A stretch of DNA of 64,000 bases from the NCBI GenBank assembly GCA_039619475.1, contig CM077115.1, positions 136,226,172-136,290,171 on the forward strand. The letters run 5' to 3'. The notes under the pieces were generated by a model, which did no database searches, had not been told where the DNA came from, and saw only the letters and a list, made by a program, of their open reading frames with translations. Position 1 is the first letter of the stretch; every line of letters begins with the position of its first letter. Shown piece after piece: positions 34,100 through 45,904 of the stretch. The translations under genes and the position numbers were made by a program. The stretch is from Icerya purchasi. Lineage: Eukaryota; Arthropoda; Insecta; Hemiptera; Monophlebidae.

Positions 34100-37079
34100 T
34101 AATTTCGATTTCCTCTCTGTAATGCAATTAAACCTACATCATTCACGTGCTGGTAATAATTTGCTACACTTCGATTTATTGAAGGATAACAAAGATATTG
34201 TGTGTATCTCAGAACCGTATCTTATTCAAAAGGTAATCCCAGATATTACCAATGCTTATACTCAAACTACAAAGCAGTTCGTGTCAATTTTAGTTAACTC
34301 AGCATTACCATTTAAAGAGGTAGAATTCTTCGAACGTTGCGAATATATCGTGGCAGTTCAATTGGAAGAAATTTTTATTATCTCCTGTTACTTTCCGCCT
34401 TCACAAGATCTAACTAACTTCTTAGATTTGTTATCGCAATTTATTACTTTCCACCAGAAGAAATCGATTATCTTATGCGGTGACTTTAATGTCCGAAATA
34501 AGATCTGGGACAGTCGGGCTTTTCACTCGAGAAGATCTAACATTTTTGAACAATTTATTCTTAGTAATAATCTTTTTGTCGCCAATGAACGAGATGAAAT
34601 TACTTTTTCTAACGCCAATGGTTTCAGCGTTATTGACTTGACTTTGATCCACGGTCGACCTAACGTAATCAGTGACTGGAAGGTAGATAATAAAGCAATT
34701 TATTCAGACCACAGTCCGATTCAGTTTAAATTATCAGTAAAAATGAATATTATTAATAGCTTAACGCATCGCATTATAAATTATAAGAAATTTAATAAAA
34801 TCGTTGTAGAACATTCGCACTTAAACTACGATTTTGAAACTGCTAATGATTCCCACCAACTGAAAATGATGTTAGAAAATTTCCGTAACACACTTCATGA
34901 TACTATTAGTAGCAGCACTGAAACGATTCAATTAAATAGGAATTCGTGGTGGAATATTAATTTAGAGATTTTACGAATAATTCTAAGGAAATTGCGCAAA
35001 CGGGTTCAACGCTCACACAAGCGGGGAACTAATGATCACAATGCGCGCCTGGTTATGAATTTGGTATGAAAAATTTTTAATAAAGAAATGCGAAACGCGA
35101 AAATCAAAAATTGGAAAAAATTTTGTTCCGATTCGAAACTATGGGGCCTTCCTTACAAGACTATTTTCAAAAATAAACGCCAGTTACAGATTCCTTCGTA
35201 TTTTTTAGACCAGAATAATCAAAAAATTTTCGATAAGGATTCAAAGATAAAGGCCCTTCTTGATCATTTTTATCAAGTAAACTCAAACACAAATGGGGAC
35301 GAAACCTTCTCATACAAGTTGCAAGAATTCCGGAGATTTAACCTTAGCGGCTTTAGTTTTAACAGCGAACTATTTATTTCCAAAGCGGAAATTAAGGATA
35401 TTCTTCGCCGGACTAAAAATAAAGCTCCTGGCTTAGACCAGCTGACGAATAAATGTTTGAAGATCTTGAATTTCCACTATCCTAATTTACTTCAGAGCTT
35501 ATTTATCGCTCTGTTGAGGTTCGGAGTCTTCCCGGAAGCCTGGCGAGCAGGAAGGACAGTTTTTGTGCTAAAACCCGGACGTAGTTCTAGTTTTCCATCT
35601 TCGTACAGACCGATTGTCTTGTTAAGCGCTTTAGCCAAGGTGTTTGAATATGTTTTGTTGAATCGTATACTGCCGGTTTTACCTCACGATGACCGGCAAT
35701 TTGGATTTACTAAGTCCCGTTCCACGGCAACGCTTTTTGGCGAATTATCTAAGCAGATTGAGCGTGCGTTAAGTAAAAAGACTGCGATCGGCCTGCTGAC
35801 GTTGGATATTAAAGGCGCCTTTGATAACTGTTCGTGGCCAGTCTTATTCCACAAAATTAGAGCACTCAGGCTCGGTTATAGAATAATCTCAATTTTAAGA
35901 CAATACTTAGATTCCAGAACTATTCAATTTATTTACGAACATCAAACATATTTTCGAAATGTTACTCGCGGATGCCCGCAAAGATCGATTTTGGGCCCGA
36001 TTTTTTGGAATTTGTATATTTCAGACTTATCGTTGATGGAGTTCCCGTCGGCAGTAACCAGATATTTCTATGCAGATGATCTAGCATTCGCGGTCACTTC
36101 TAACCATCGTCCCTCCATTTGTAAATACTTCAAGATTACAATCAACAATATTTTAACCTATATGGAAAAACATCTTCTACAGTTGGACGAAAACAAGACT
36201 AATTTATTAATCATGCACAGGAAACGAAAAAGGGACTACTACAATTCGCTACATCTCTTTATACCGAACTTTAAAATTAATATCGTCGAATCACTGAAAT
36301 ATCTTGGTATTACATTAGACTGTCGCTACAGTTTTAATCAACATTTCAAAAATTTGCCCAGTAAAGCTACAACGGTTCTAAATAAATTGCACTCCGTGTC
36401 TGGACGCACGTATGGGATGAGCACTAAACACCGTTTAATAATTTATAATATGCTAGTTGTTCCATTATTCACGTACTGCGTATTTATGTTTGAAGAGGCT
36501 TTAAAGCGTAAAAGCATTCAGGAAGTACTAGTTAAATCCCAAAGGAAATTTCTTTTGTTTATTCTCCGCGCGCATAGAACTACTTCCGGTGATGCGTTGC
36601 GAACAATAGCAGGACAATTACCACTGCATTCCGTATTGCAGCATAAAATCTTGTATTTCAAAGGGTTAAATAATCTCAATTTGGAGTTGGATCTAAACAA
36701 TAGATTTATTGAAATGCAAAATAGCTGGAACAATAGCTCAACTGGAAGATTAACATTTAGTTTTGTCCCCGAGGTTAAAACCAATCCAATCAAAATTAAT
36801 AATATTAATACGTATGTGACGCAATTTCTCACTGGACATGGTAGATTTCAAAGTTATCTGCACCGTTTCCATCTAGCAGACACCGATTTGTGTTCATGTG
36901 GAGATGCTCCTGAAACTGTCACCCATATCGTTAATGAGTGCGCCAAATGGAAATTCTTGTTTAAAGACGTAAATTGTTTTCCATTAAACAACGATAATTT
37001 ATCAAAATTCCTGCACGCGGCGAATTTTATCATGGCTTCCAAATTTTCGGATCTTGAAGATTTTTCATTTAATATATAA
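34089..37079 (+). pseudogene. R1-like ORF2 (endonuclease-RT), one nonsense codon
   Basis: Endonuclease motifs: MQLNLHHSRAGN, ISEPYL, CGDFNVRNKIWDSR, YSDHSPI. RT motifs: APGLDQLTNK, SSYRPIVLLSALAKVFE, LTLDIKGAFDN, RGCPQRSILGPIFW, YADDLAF, LKYLGITLD. The C-terminal CSCGDAPETVTHIVNEC knuckle is intact. A single in-frame TGA at 35067-35069 separates endonuclease and RT. RGCPQRS has Arg where Gly is usual in the PQG motif, a second probable defect. Confidence 0.88.
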
Positions 37080-37250
37080 TTTTATTTTAATTTTTATATC
37101 GGTTAATTTTTGTCTTTTTCATTTTCTTTTTATTGTTTCCAATCCATGAGGTGTTCATTCAACTGAGATACTCATGGCTATGTTTCAATTACTATGTATT
37201 TATGTTATTATTCACCAATAAATAAATAAACAAAAAAAATACTGACTGCA

Positions 37251-38674
37251 CGATCAGATCCGTTCGACAATCCAGCTCGATGTTTGCCTTTGAAAAGGGA
37301 GGGCTACATCAGAAAACAGAAAACCCACATTCCTTTGGTGAAAGTTGGTTGCAGGTGTGCACGGTTGAAGTTTGCAGATGTTCTTTGGATTATATGTGTA
37401 GGTGTGTATATGTAAACCGGTTTCTACAAAAGATATGAAGGGGAAGATCCCAGCAGACATAATCGGCATGACAACATGCATGCAAGGATATGAGCGGCGC
37501 ATTTTTTCGTTACGACTGTGTACAGACATAATAGAGGGTGAAAAATATGTATAATACAAAATATTCAGAAAAAAATATTTAGAGATTGAAATAAATAAAA
37601 ATATTCTTAAACTAAAAGACTCTGAAAAAAATTAATATGAATGATATGGAAACCCAGCTCTAGCATATGTGAATGCGGGAATGGTTGGTTAGGTTTCACT
37701 GTAGCTTCGGATGGATGTAGTCATGAAAAATAATACGAAAGATTTGTAATTTGTGTAGGATGGATAGGGGAGAGAGAAATTTTGAAACTGTGTTAAATAA
37801 AAAAATATACTTGAATTAATTTTATTACCCATGTTTGGAAAAAATTTTTGGAGGTGAAAAAATATACTCAGAATAATTCAGTAATACTTAGACATGAAAA
37901 ATTATTATGAATGATGTAAGAACTAACGGTAGCATTTGAGTGTGAGGGAATATGTTGTGTACAATCATATTGATGAAGACTTCGTCGGATTTATTTTTAA
38001 AACCGTAGAAAAAAATATAAAAAAATGATGGACAGTCGGAAGAAATGATCGGAAGTGAAGAAAATATACTTTGGTTAATTCTATAATAGTTAAATTTGAA
38101 AAAAATTATTATGATCGATATGGAAACTAACTGCAGAAGGTGTGTGCACATTCATGGCAGTGAAGGTATCGAGGGATTTATTTTTAGAATCGGAGAAAAA
38201 ATAAAAATTTATCAACGGTTGGAAGAAATGATCGAAAGCGTAAAAAATATACTTACGATAATTCCATAATATTTGGAGTTGAAAAAAGTTATTATGAACG
38301 ATATAGAAACTAATAGCAGAAGATGTGTGCTAGATGTGATATCGCGGTGGGTATCGCAGTGGTGTAAACATGTGAGGGAATTGATTATGTGTATTGGCGG
38401 CGGACACAGAAAAATAATTACCGTTCAAATATGAAATGATGGAGGCTGCGAGAGCGTCGATCGGGAGTTTGGTGGTCATAGTAAAAGTAAATAGAATGCA
38501 ATATATTTGATATTAAAACAGCGGCAGCGGTATGTGCAAGATTGGACGTTAGGTTACCATGGTGTGTAAGATGATCGGAGGATAAGAAAAAATAAATAAT
38601 GTATATTATAATCGATCGGAAAAGATGGCGGAGGGGGCGAAGGAGACTATGGTTAGTTTTGGACTATAGAAATA
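37251..38674 (-). repeat. Terminal array of degenerate units (right arm, inner part)
   Basis: Reverse copy of 7309-8732 lying between the R1-like and Jockey-like insertions. It holds AT-rich array units and no recognisable gene. Confidence 0.65.
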
Positions 38675-39094
38675 GCCGGCGATTGTAACAGTTCTGAAAC
38701 GAGCAAGTGCGCTAATTGCAATGGCCCTCATGCTGCTAACTCCAAAGAATGTACACATTTTTTGCGTATCTTCCGTGCTAGGGAGGAAAAGAGGCCTTTT
38801 GTTCGCCAAAATGTTACTCCTATGGTACCGCATTTAATGACTCCTCGTCCCACTCCATACGGAGGATCTCAGAGATCTTATGCGCAAGTTGCTGGACAAG
38901 ACAAGCCGGCGCGCGCTGCACTCGACTACTTTTCACAGATTTTTTCACTAATAGATAAGTTCAGAATTATTGATGTAAATAAACTTTTACGTGTAGCTAA
39001 ACTTATTTTTAATGAGGTTAATGGAATACAGCAAAAGAGTTTTCTCACTGTAATTGGCAAAGTTGTTGAAATTATATGTAAGAATTATTTTTAA
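38675..39094 (+). pseudogene. Jockey-like ORF1, 5'-truncated
   Basis: An open frame from the insertion junction encodes a last zinc knuckle (KCANCNGPHAANSKEC), a Pro-rich linker with SQRSYAQVAGQ, and a helical C-terminus ending at TAA 39092-39094. It lacks its start and the upstream knuckles, so it is not functional as such. ORF2 begins 9 bases downstream. Confidence 0.75.
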
Positions 39095-39103
39095 TTGTTA
39101 TCA

Positions 39104-41878
39104 ATGATCTGTAATAACAATGGTGTACGTCTGGTTGCTTGGAATTGTAATTCTATTGCTAATAAGTACGATGAGCTATATGAATTTATCTGTAATAAGC
39201 AGATCCACGTAACTGCCCTGTCGGAAACCAAATTGCACTCCTCGGTCTCTTTAAAATTTCCAGGGTTTGCTTTTTATAGAGAGGATGTTAATCGTAGAAG
39301 TGGCGGAGTAGCTCTGCTCATAAACAAAAATATTAGACATGTTCTACTGCGCTCGCCGCGTATGGAGCACGTTCAGTGCATTGCAGTAAAGATTTTTACC
39401 GATTTCTCAGGTCATGGTAACCAAAACATAAACTCATTTGTAATTTGTGCTGTGTATAAGCCACCTCGATATACACATAAATTCGCGGAAGATATTAGAT
39501 CCCTCCTTAATTTACATCCTAAGATCATATTAGCTGGCGATCTAAATGCCAAGAGTAGAATATGGGGCTGTTTTAATAACAATCTAGCGGGCAATATTTT
39601 ATCCAATATGGCCTCTGGAAATAACTTTCATATTTTGGCTCCTCGTGAACCCACTTACTTTCCTGCTTCAAATCAACTTCGTTGCAGCATTTTAGACCTA
39701 ATTATAGCAAAAAATATTAAGGTGAATGTACCCGTAACATTCGAGCATCTTACTTTGGACCATAAACCTATTTTTACCGTTATTAATAATACTAAGCCGG
39801 CGCTAAATAATCCCACGTACCTGGATTTTAATAATGTAGACTGGGCTAGTTTTAAAAAATATTTGTCAGATAACATTAATCTTAATCTACCAATCAAAGA
39901 TAAGGCTGATATTGATAGGAGGCTAAATTACTTTACTAAGTTAATTACGGATAGTATTAGCCTATATGTGCCAAAAAAGACGTGTCAGTTTTTTCCACAA
40001 GTTACTATTCCTTATTTTTTGCAGATTATAATTAAATTTAAAAACTTCGTTCGTAGAATATATACAAAATATCGATTTCACTCGTATACTAGTTATTTGA
40101 AGCCGGTCATTAAATTCTTTAACAAAATAATAAAATTTTTTCTCAACAAAATAAGAAATGATAAATTTCAGAAATCTCTTGCTAATGCAAATGCACAGGA
40201 CAAAAGCTTATGGAAAATGTGCTCGAAGTACAATAAGAGCTATAGTGTAATTCCGCCGATTCTTGATCAAAACCTCAACGTATATGTGTATAAGGACCAG
40301 GCCAAGGCAGAGTTGTTAGCCGAGAATTTTGTTAACATACATAAAGCGAGCTCTCGGCCCACATCCACGTACCACAATAGGTTAGTTACCAATACGGTTA
40401 AAAGGTTATTAACACGGTCTGCTTCCGACAACTTCGCACGCTTTCAACTTCCCCTTTCGGGGTTTTATCCCGCTACGCCGACGGAAGTATCAAGTTACCT
40501 AAAAAAATCAAGAAATAAAATGTCTTCTGGTGACGACAACATCCCTGCAAAAATCTTAAATAAAATCCCATAGAAAGGTGTACTTGAGCTAACACATATA
40601 ATCAATGCCGCGATGTGGTACGGCTATTTTCCAACCGCTTGGAAGACAGCTAAAATAATTTCACTACCTAAACCGGGCAAAGACTCTTCGCAACTGAATA
40701 ATATACGACCTATTAGTTTGCTCAGTAACTTAAGCAAAATCGCGGAAAAAGTTATACTGCAGAGACTTCGTAAATTTGCTGACAATAACAACATTATTCC
40801 AGCGGAGCAATTTGGTTTCAGACCGAGGCATTCTACCACACATCAGATTGCCAGGATAGCGGACCATGTCTTGCATAACTTTAATTTGAATAAACACACG
40901 GGGTTAATTTTATTTGATATTGCAAAAGCTTTTGATACAACTTGGCATGACGGTTTGCTTTTCAAAATGTTAAAGTTTAAATTTCCGAATTATTTAATTA
41001 GAGTTATTCAAAGCTATCTCCGCAATAGAACCTTTTATGTATCTGTACAGGACGCGAAGTCATTGCCCAGAACTGTCCTTGCGGGGGTACCGCAAGGTAG
41101 TGTTCTAAGCCCCTTTCTCTTTACAATTTATTTTTCCGATCTTCCGAAACTGCAGCATACCAATTTGGCTTTGTATGCTGATGACACTGCTTTATACTGC
41201 AGTTCATACAGAACATCTACTATTTATAATCGACTACAGCTGCACAGCTTGCGACTTTTAAAATTTTTAGAAAAATGGAAATGTGAAATAAACCCGTCCA
41301 AAACAGAAGCGATACTTTTTACTCGCAGATACCCTACTCCACCAAGGCAAGTGTGTATTAAAGGGACTAGTATTAAGTGGGCAGAGTATGTTCGATACCT
41401 TGGGGTAATCCTAGATAGAAGATTAACTTTTAAAGAGCACGTGAGGCACGCGGAAGTGAAGACTAATAGAGTTATCGCAGTTTTGTATCCGATTATAAAT
41501 CGTAGATCATACCTAAGTAATGCTAATAAACTAATTATCTATAAAAGCGTCATTAGACCTGTATTGACTTATTCAGCTCCAGTTTGGTGCTCAATTTCAG
41601 ATTCTAATTTTAATCAACTGCAGTTGCTTCAAAATAGGTGTTGCCGGTGCATTTTAAAAGTCCCCCGTTGGACTAGAATTGATAGTTTGCATATCTCGCT
41701 ACAGCTGCCCTACTTAAAAGAATTCGTAATCAGTTTGGCTAAAAAATTTTTCCAGCAGTGTCCCAATCATAGCAATGTACTTATCAGAAATATTGGAGAT
41801 TATAATTCTGAGCAACTAGCCCGAATGTATGTTAGATATAAGCATCGCCGGATTAAGCATAATTTAATCAACCCGTGA
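39104..41878 (+). pseudogene. Jockey-like ORF2 (endonuclease-RT), one nonsense codon
   Basis: Endonuclease: LVAWNCNSIANK, LSETKLH, GGVALLI, AGDLNAKSRIWGC, LDHKPI. RT: QLNNIRPISLLSNLSKIAEK, QFGFRPRHSTTHQ, LILFDIAKAFDTTWH, AGVPQGSVLSPFLFTIY, LYADDTALY, VRYLGVILDRRL. A TAG at 40571-40573 interrupts the frame just before the RT fingers; the same frame continues to 41878. There is no RNase H domain, as usual for the Jockey clade. Confidence 0.88.
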
Positions 41879-42144
41879 GTCCACGTAGTTAATTGGGCAT
41901 GGTTTTATTTATAATATTGGCGGTATATTCATATAGCTAGGGTTTTTATTTTCTTTTGTTTTGTTTTCCCTTTGTAATTTTTATTATGATTTTTATTATA
42001 TATTGTATTTATGAATATCTATGCATACTGTATTATAGCATTATGACATTGCGGTTAAGTCTCGATGAGCCGGTACGCAATTTTCGTTATCACTTTTATG
42101 ATTGTTTAATTTACTTTTGTCAAAATATATGGCTTTCTTTCTTT

Positions 42145-43279
42145 CAGGGATTGGGTTATTATGTGAAAAAAAAATAATGATAATTAAAAAATATACTATA
42201 ACACGGTGATGATTACATGCAACGATAAGATCGGAGAATTTTTCGTCGCGAGTGCGTCTATACTTGTAAAAATACGAAAGATCCTTAAAAAATTGAGCAG
42301 TGTATGAATAATAATATATACTTAGGCTTTGAAATATTTTTAAAAACGCGGTATCCGCGAGCGGACAATGTATGCGCGGGATCGGCGCATGCGGTTTCGC
42401 GGAGGCTAACGCTGTGTTAGATATATGCACGGGATCGGGACGTGTGCCATGGCATATGACAGTAAGATCAGGGAATCGGAAAAATAAAAAAATATACTTC
42501 GGCTAATTTTGAAATTTGCATACTTAGACTTTGAAATATTAAAAAAAAATAATCGTGATAGTGTAAACGGACGGCGCGTGCGTGGGATCTGCGTGTGCGC
42601 TTTCGCGGTGGAGAACGTTATGTTAGATATATGCGCGGGAACAGTGCGTGTGCTTTCGCATTTGTCTGTACGATCGGGAAATCCGGAAAATAAAAAATAT
42701 AGTTAAGTTAATTTTATAAAAAAATTGTGGTATCGTGAACGGAACGCTTGCGCGGATGTGATATCGCGGCGGAGATCGAAGCATGCGTGGGAACGGCGCG
42801 TGCGCTTTTGCACCGGAGAACGTTATGTTAGATATATGCGAAGCAACGGCGCGTGTGCGGGATCGAAATATACGTGTGTGAGGGGCGAATGGAGGTGTTG
42901 GGATAGATTTTAGCTTTAAATTCAATACTGTAGTTACATTTTGGAATTTTCATACTCAGGCTCGCAATTTTGAAAAATCGCGGTAACGCTGTGGTTGGGA
43001 GGGGCGAGCGGAGACTTGGGTTACTTTCAGACATTAATTAATTTACTTATGTTAATTAATAATCGGTTCGGTTTGTCGGAATTGCGGGGGAACCGCACGG
43101 GGGAATTTTGGGGGAATTTTTGGGAAACTTGGGTGAATTTTCGACGTCGGAGCGTAAAATTGGGTTACTTAGGTTAGTTTCAACCCTCTGCACACGTTTA
43201 GGGGTTCGGATTACCGGTTTGGACTGCCTTTTGCTGTTCGGATTAGCGGAGCTGCTAGAGTCGCCCTTTTTTAACTACT
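42145..43279 (-). repeat. Terminal array and outer end (right arm)
   Basis: Reverse copy of 6118-7252. The phrase GTTATGTTAGATATATGCG occurs near 42617 and 42822, with a variant near 42412, confirming the ~205-bp period. It ends TTTTTTAACTACT against CATACC. Confidence 0.7.
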
Positions 43280-43285
43280 CATACC
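43280..43285 (+). repeat. Target-site duplication CATACC, right copy
   Basis: Immediately outside the right terminus, which reads TTTTTTAACTACT up to 43279. It matches the left copy at 6112-6117, and the flanks beyond the two copies differ. Confidence 0.8.
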
Positions 43286-44044
43286 TAATTGCAGAAACGT
43301 GCTCTTTATGTCGTACCTTGAAACTCCTACGGGTTTATCCTGTGCATATATTTTATACCATGTACATTGCAAATAATTTTGTATATACTAAATTTACTAT
43401 ACAATTCATATATTACCGTTATGATACTTATAATTTTGTCAAATAAATTTTTGTAAAATGCTTTAAAGATTTTGTTAATTTTATGCATGTTTTTATTGAT
43501 ATGTGTGTAAAAGTAATACAATATATAGTGTTTGACCGTGTAATTATTTTTTTTTTGTATTTGTAATAACTCTTCGAATATTTTCTATTTAAATTATTTA
43601 TAAGATTACCATTTTATAATTATAACTACGTATTTTCTTTATAATAGTTAATTCTCAGTTTATGTTTCTGTTACTAATTTGTGATGTATGTAATCCGCGT
43701 AAATATGCTTGGAAAGGAGATAATTTATGAGACATATGATTGGATATGCTGACCATGATGATGGAGCAACAGTAGTGTCTTCGAAACATGTCGCTGTTAT
43801 AATTTTTAATATATTAATTGTTTTTTGGTCAATTTATTACTTATATAATTACATCGAGAAAAGAGTAATGGACTATCACAAGTGTCTAGGAGTATATGTA
43901 ACGTTTAAACGTAAAAAATAATATATATATATACTATCTCATCTGGAAGTCTGTAAATTTCTTTTCTACAAAAACCAGAGTTACGCATTTTTATCGGAAA
44001 AATAAATGCAATTGTAATATCAAAATTCGCTCGAATAGTTCTCC
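43286..44044. other. Right flank of the giant element, no gene seen
   Basis: AT-rich DNA. A segment near 43753-43800 (TGATGATGGAGC..CGAAACATGTCGCTG) resembles the hammerhead-like motif of the left-arm hairpin element. The 64-codon frame at 43727-43921 is unsupported. Confidence 0.45.
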
Positions 44045-44643
44045 ATCTTTAAAAAAAAAAAGTATTTGGGACTGATTTTTGACACAAACTTTGTCGGGCT
44101 CCGCACATATCTTCATAAGTTTTGCCCGCGGAAACTTAATCTAATGCGAAAATTGCCTTCGCATTACGGAGCTGATCGATCTACCCTTCTCTACAGATTC
44201 CTAATCCGATCTAAATGTGATTACGATGCAGTGATTTATGCATCAGCGAAGCCAGACGTTTTAAATAAATTCAATTTTGTCCACCACATTACCCTACGAT
44301 TTTGGTGCCTTTCGCATACCGCCTGTTGCGTCAGCTTGTTATACGAAAGTGGGGAGTAGAGAATGAATCTACGTATGAAACGTCTGCTATCTGATGTGTT
44401 AGTACCATCTCCCTTTGCACCAGCCTACAGCCTACTAGACTATACTTACGAACTAAAAAAGTTCCATTTCTCTAACTATACCATCGGCATCTTGCAAATC
44501 ATTAGAAATTTCTCTGTCGTACTATTATTATTGGTCGACATCAGCTCTGTCACCATGGCATGATTTTGTCATAAGAATTGGCCATCCCCTGCTAGGAATC
44601 GAAAGAAACTGTTGCAGAGATGTTATTAAAAGAGCCTTCCAAG
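44045..44643 (+). pseudogene. Degenerate non-LTR RT C-terminal fragment
   Basis: YLGLIFDTNF, LNLMRKLPSHYGADRSTLLYRFLIRSKCDYDAVIYASA and VHHITLRFW match the RT thumb region of I/Jockey-superfamily elements. Stops and frame changes follow from 44357. It continues beyond the hAT insertion at 46379 as an RNase H-like region. Confidence 0.75.
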
Positions 44644-44937
44644 CAGGGCCGTATCTGAGAGGGGTTTTCGGGATTCACCCCCTCCCCCGAAATATCTGCG
44701 AAATAATAACTGTTTGAATTAAATGGACCGAAATTCGGAATAAATTTATTTCTATTCAATTATTGACAAAAGAAAAGAAAATTGAAATTTTTATGAATTC
44801 TATGGAAATGACTATTTTTTATTTGTTTTTATTGTAGTGTTCAAATATTGCATATACTATAATTGACCACAAGGCTTTAGTGTACTATTTATAAATAAAT
44901 ATATTTCATGATAATACACACACACACACATATATAT

Positions 44938-45559
44938 CAGTGGCGGATCCATGGAGGAAAGGGAATAAGGGATATTTTCCTCTCCAACAAACCAAAGCCT
45001 CTATGAAAAAATTTGTTATAACAGAGAAACTCTTAATTTATGCTATAATAGATTTGTATGAATTTTACCTACGGATTTTAATAATTAATATTTAATACTA
45101 TTTTCTAGTAAAACTATTAATGTTACGTTTTTATTCTATTTTAAACACAATACAGTTGTCGATCTTTTGCTGTTTTTATTTATTTTTAATATTTATTTTA
45201 TAATTTTAATTAAAAATAGTTCAATGAGAAATATTTAAACTTGCTCCTGAACAAAGAGAATTCGGATCAGATTACTAATAAAAATAAAAAAGAAATAAAG
45301 TCTAATAAAAATACTATCTTTTTTGCTATTTCTAAACTACTATTTTAGCTAGAATTTTATAATTTCGTTTTATTTTCCCCCTAAAAATAAAACAAAATTT
45401 AAATTAATTGTAATAATTATGTATTTTTAAAACATTTTTAAATTTCTATGAAGGTCGCTATTTGATTTTCCAAAGGGTATTTTTCAAATTTAATGCCTAC
45501 TGTAGAAGATTTTACGTAATTATATAATCCCCCCATGTCCTTCTGGATCCGCCCCTCTG
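44938..45559. mobile_element. Nested hAT-like element, 622 bp
   Basis: Starts CAGTGGCGGATCCATGG and ends CTGGATCCGCCCCTCTG, giving an imperfect terminal inverted repeat of about 14 bp. It is flanked by TATATA repeats, which would supply an 8-bp TA-type target duplication but cannot prove one. Internal sequence is AT-rich with no transposase. Confidence 0.65.
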
Positions 45560-45904
45560 TATATATATATATATATATATAAAAACTCGGCCATTTTGAC
45601 CTCGCAAGGGGCTATGCTCCTTGACCCCTCTTGCTTTCATTTCTGCCTCTTTCTCTTCTATACTTTGTATAAAATGATCAAAATTTACAACGTAATTCTT
45701 ACTGGCATCAACACAAAAAAAAAATAACATAACCACAAAAGTCCTATTCTAACATTTAACTTTCATTATATAAAATTAAGACATTTTTTCGTTACATTTT
45801 TCGTTACATTTTTCGTTACATATTTCATTACATAAAATTGTGACATTTTTTAAATAACAATAACAAAAATCCTATAAAATATAACAAACGTTACATAAAA
45901 TTGG

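Larger units (their letters stand above)
32553..37238 (+). mobile_element. R1-like non-LTR retrotransposon, full length, private to right arm
   Basis: 4686 bp between 12-bp target duplications, ending in an AATAAATAAATAAACAAAAAAA tail-like sequence. Two overlapping ORFs, each with a disabling lesion. Its absence from the left arm shows insertion after the arms formed. RT features (LTLDIKGAFDN, RGCPQRSILGPIFWNLY, YADDLAF) fit the R1 clade, but the site is not rDNA. Confidence 0.9.
38675..42144 (+). mobile_element. Jockey-like non-LTR retrotransposon fragment, private to right arm
   Basis: Relative to the left arm, 3470 bp replace the equivalent of 7253-7308 (56 bp). The 5' end is inside ORF1, and the 3' end has neither a poly(A) tail nor a target duplication. 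This suggests endonuclease-independent insertion or repair-associated capture. 41879-42144 would be 3' UTR. Confidence 0.85.
6118..43279. mobile_element. Giant palindromic Polinton-like element, 37,162 bp
   Basis: Nearly identical inverted arms of about 12.5 kb flank a unique loop at 18882-22687. The paired coordinates have constant sums (41285 for most of the arms, stepping to 45983 and 49397 where insertions occur). The termini read AGTAGTTAAAAAAGGGC inward and are bounded by CATACC direct repeats. Genes inside: a 334-aa protein in each arm, a 68-codon ORF in each arm, a 325-aa protein in the loop, and a captured dead I-like retrotransposon in each arm. No polymerase, integrase, ATPase or protease is visible, so it would need proteins supplied in trans. 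Polinton assignment rests on TSD length, the AGT termini, proximity and sequence relation to the PolB element at 1-4657, and the loop gene. Alternatives are an unrelated inverted duplication or an assembly fold-back. Confidence 0.65.
22688..43279 (-). repeat. Right arm of giant inverted repeat
   Basis: Reverse-complement counterpart of 6118-18881. It is lengthened by two private insertions: an R1-like element (32553-37238) and a Jockey-like element (38675-42144). The inner edge lies where GGTTAGTGAT meets the AT microsatellite. Confidence 0.95.

Noticed and set aside
6118..43279. LTR retrotransposon or retrovirus reading of the long repeats
   Set aside because: The repeats are inverted, not direct, and no gag-pol of LTR type is present.
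43727..43921. 64-codon frame with a membrane-like segment
   Set aside because: Lies over the hammerhead-like repeat motif; no independent support.
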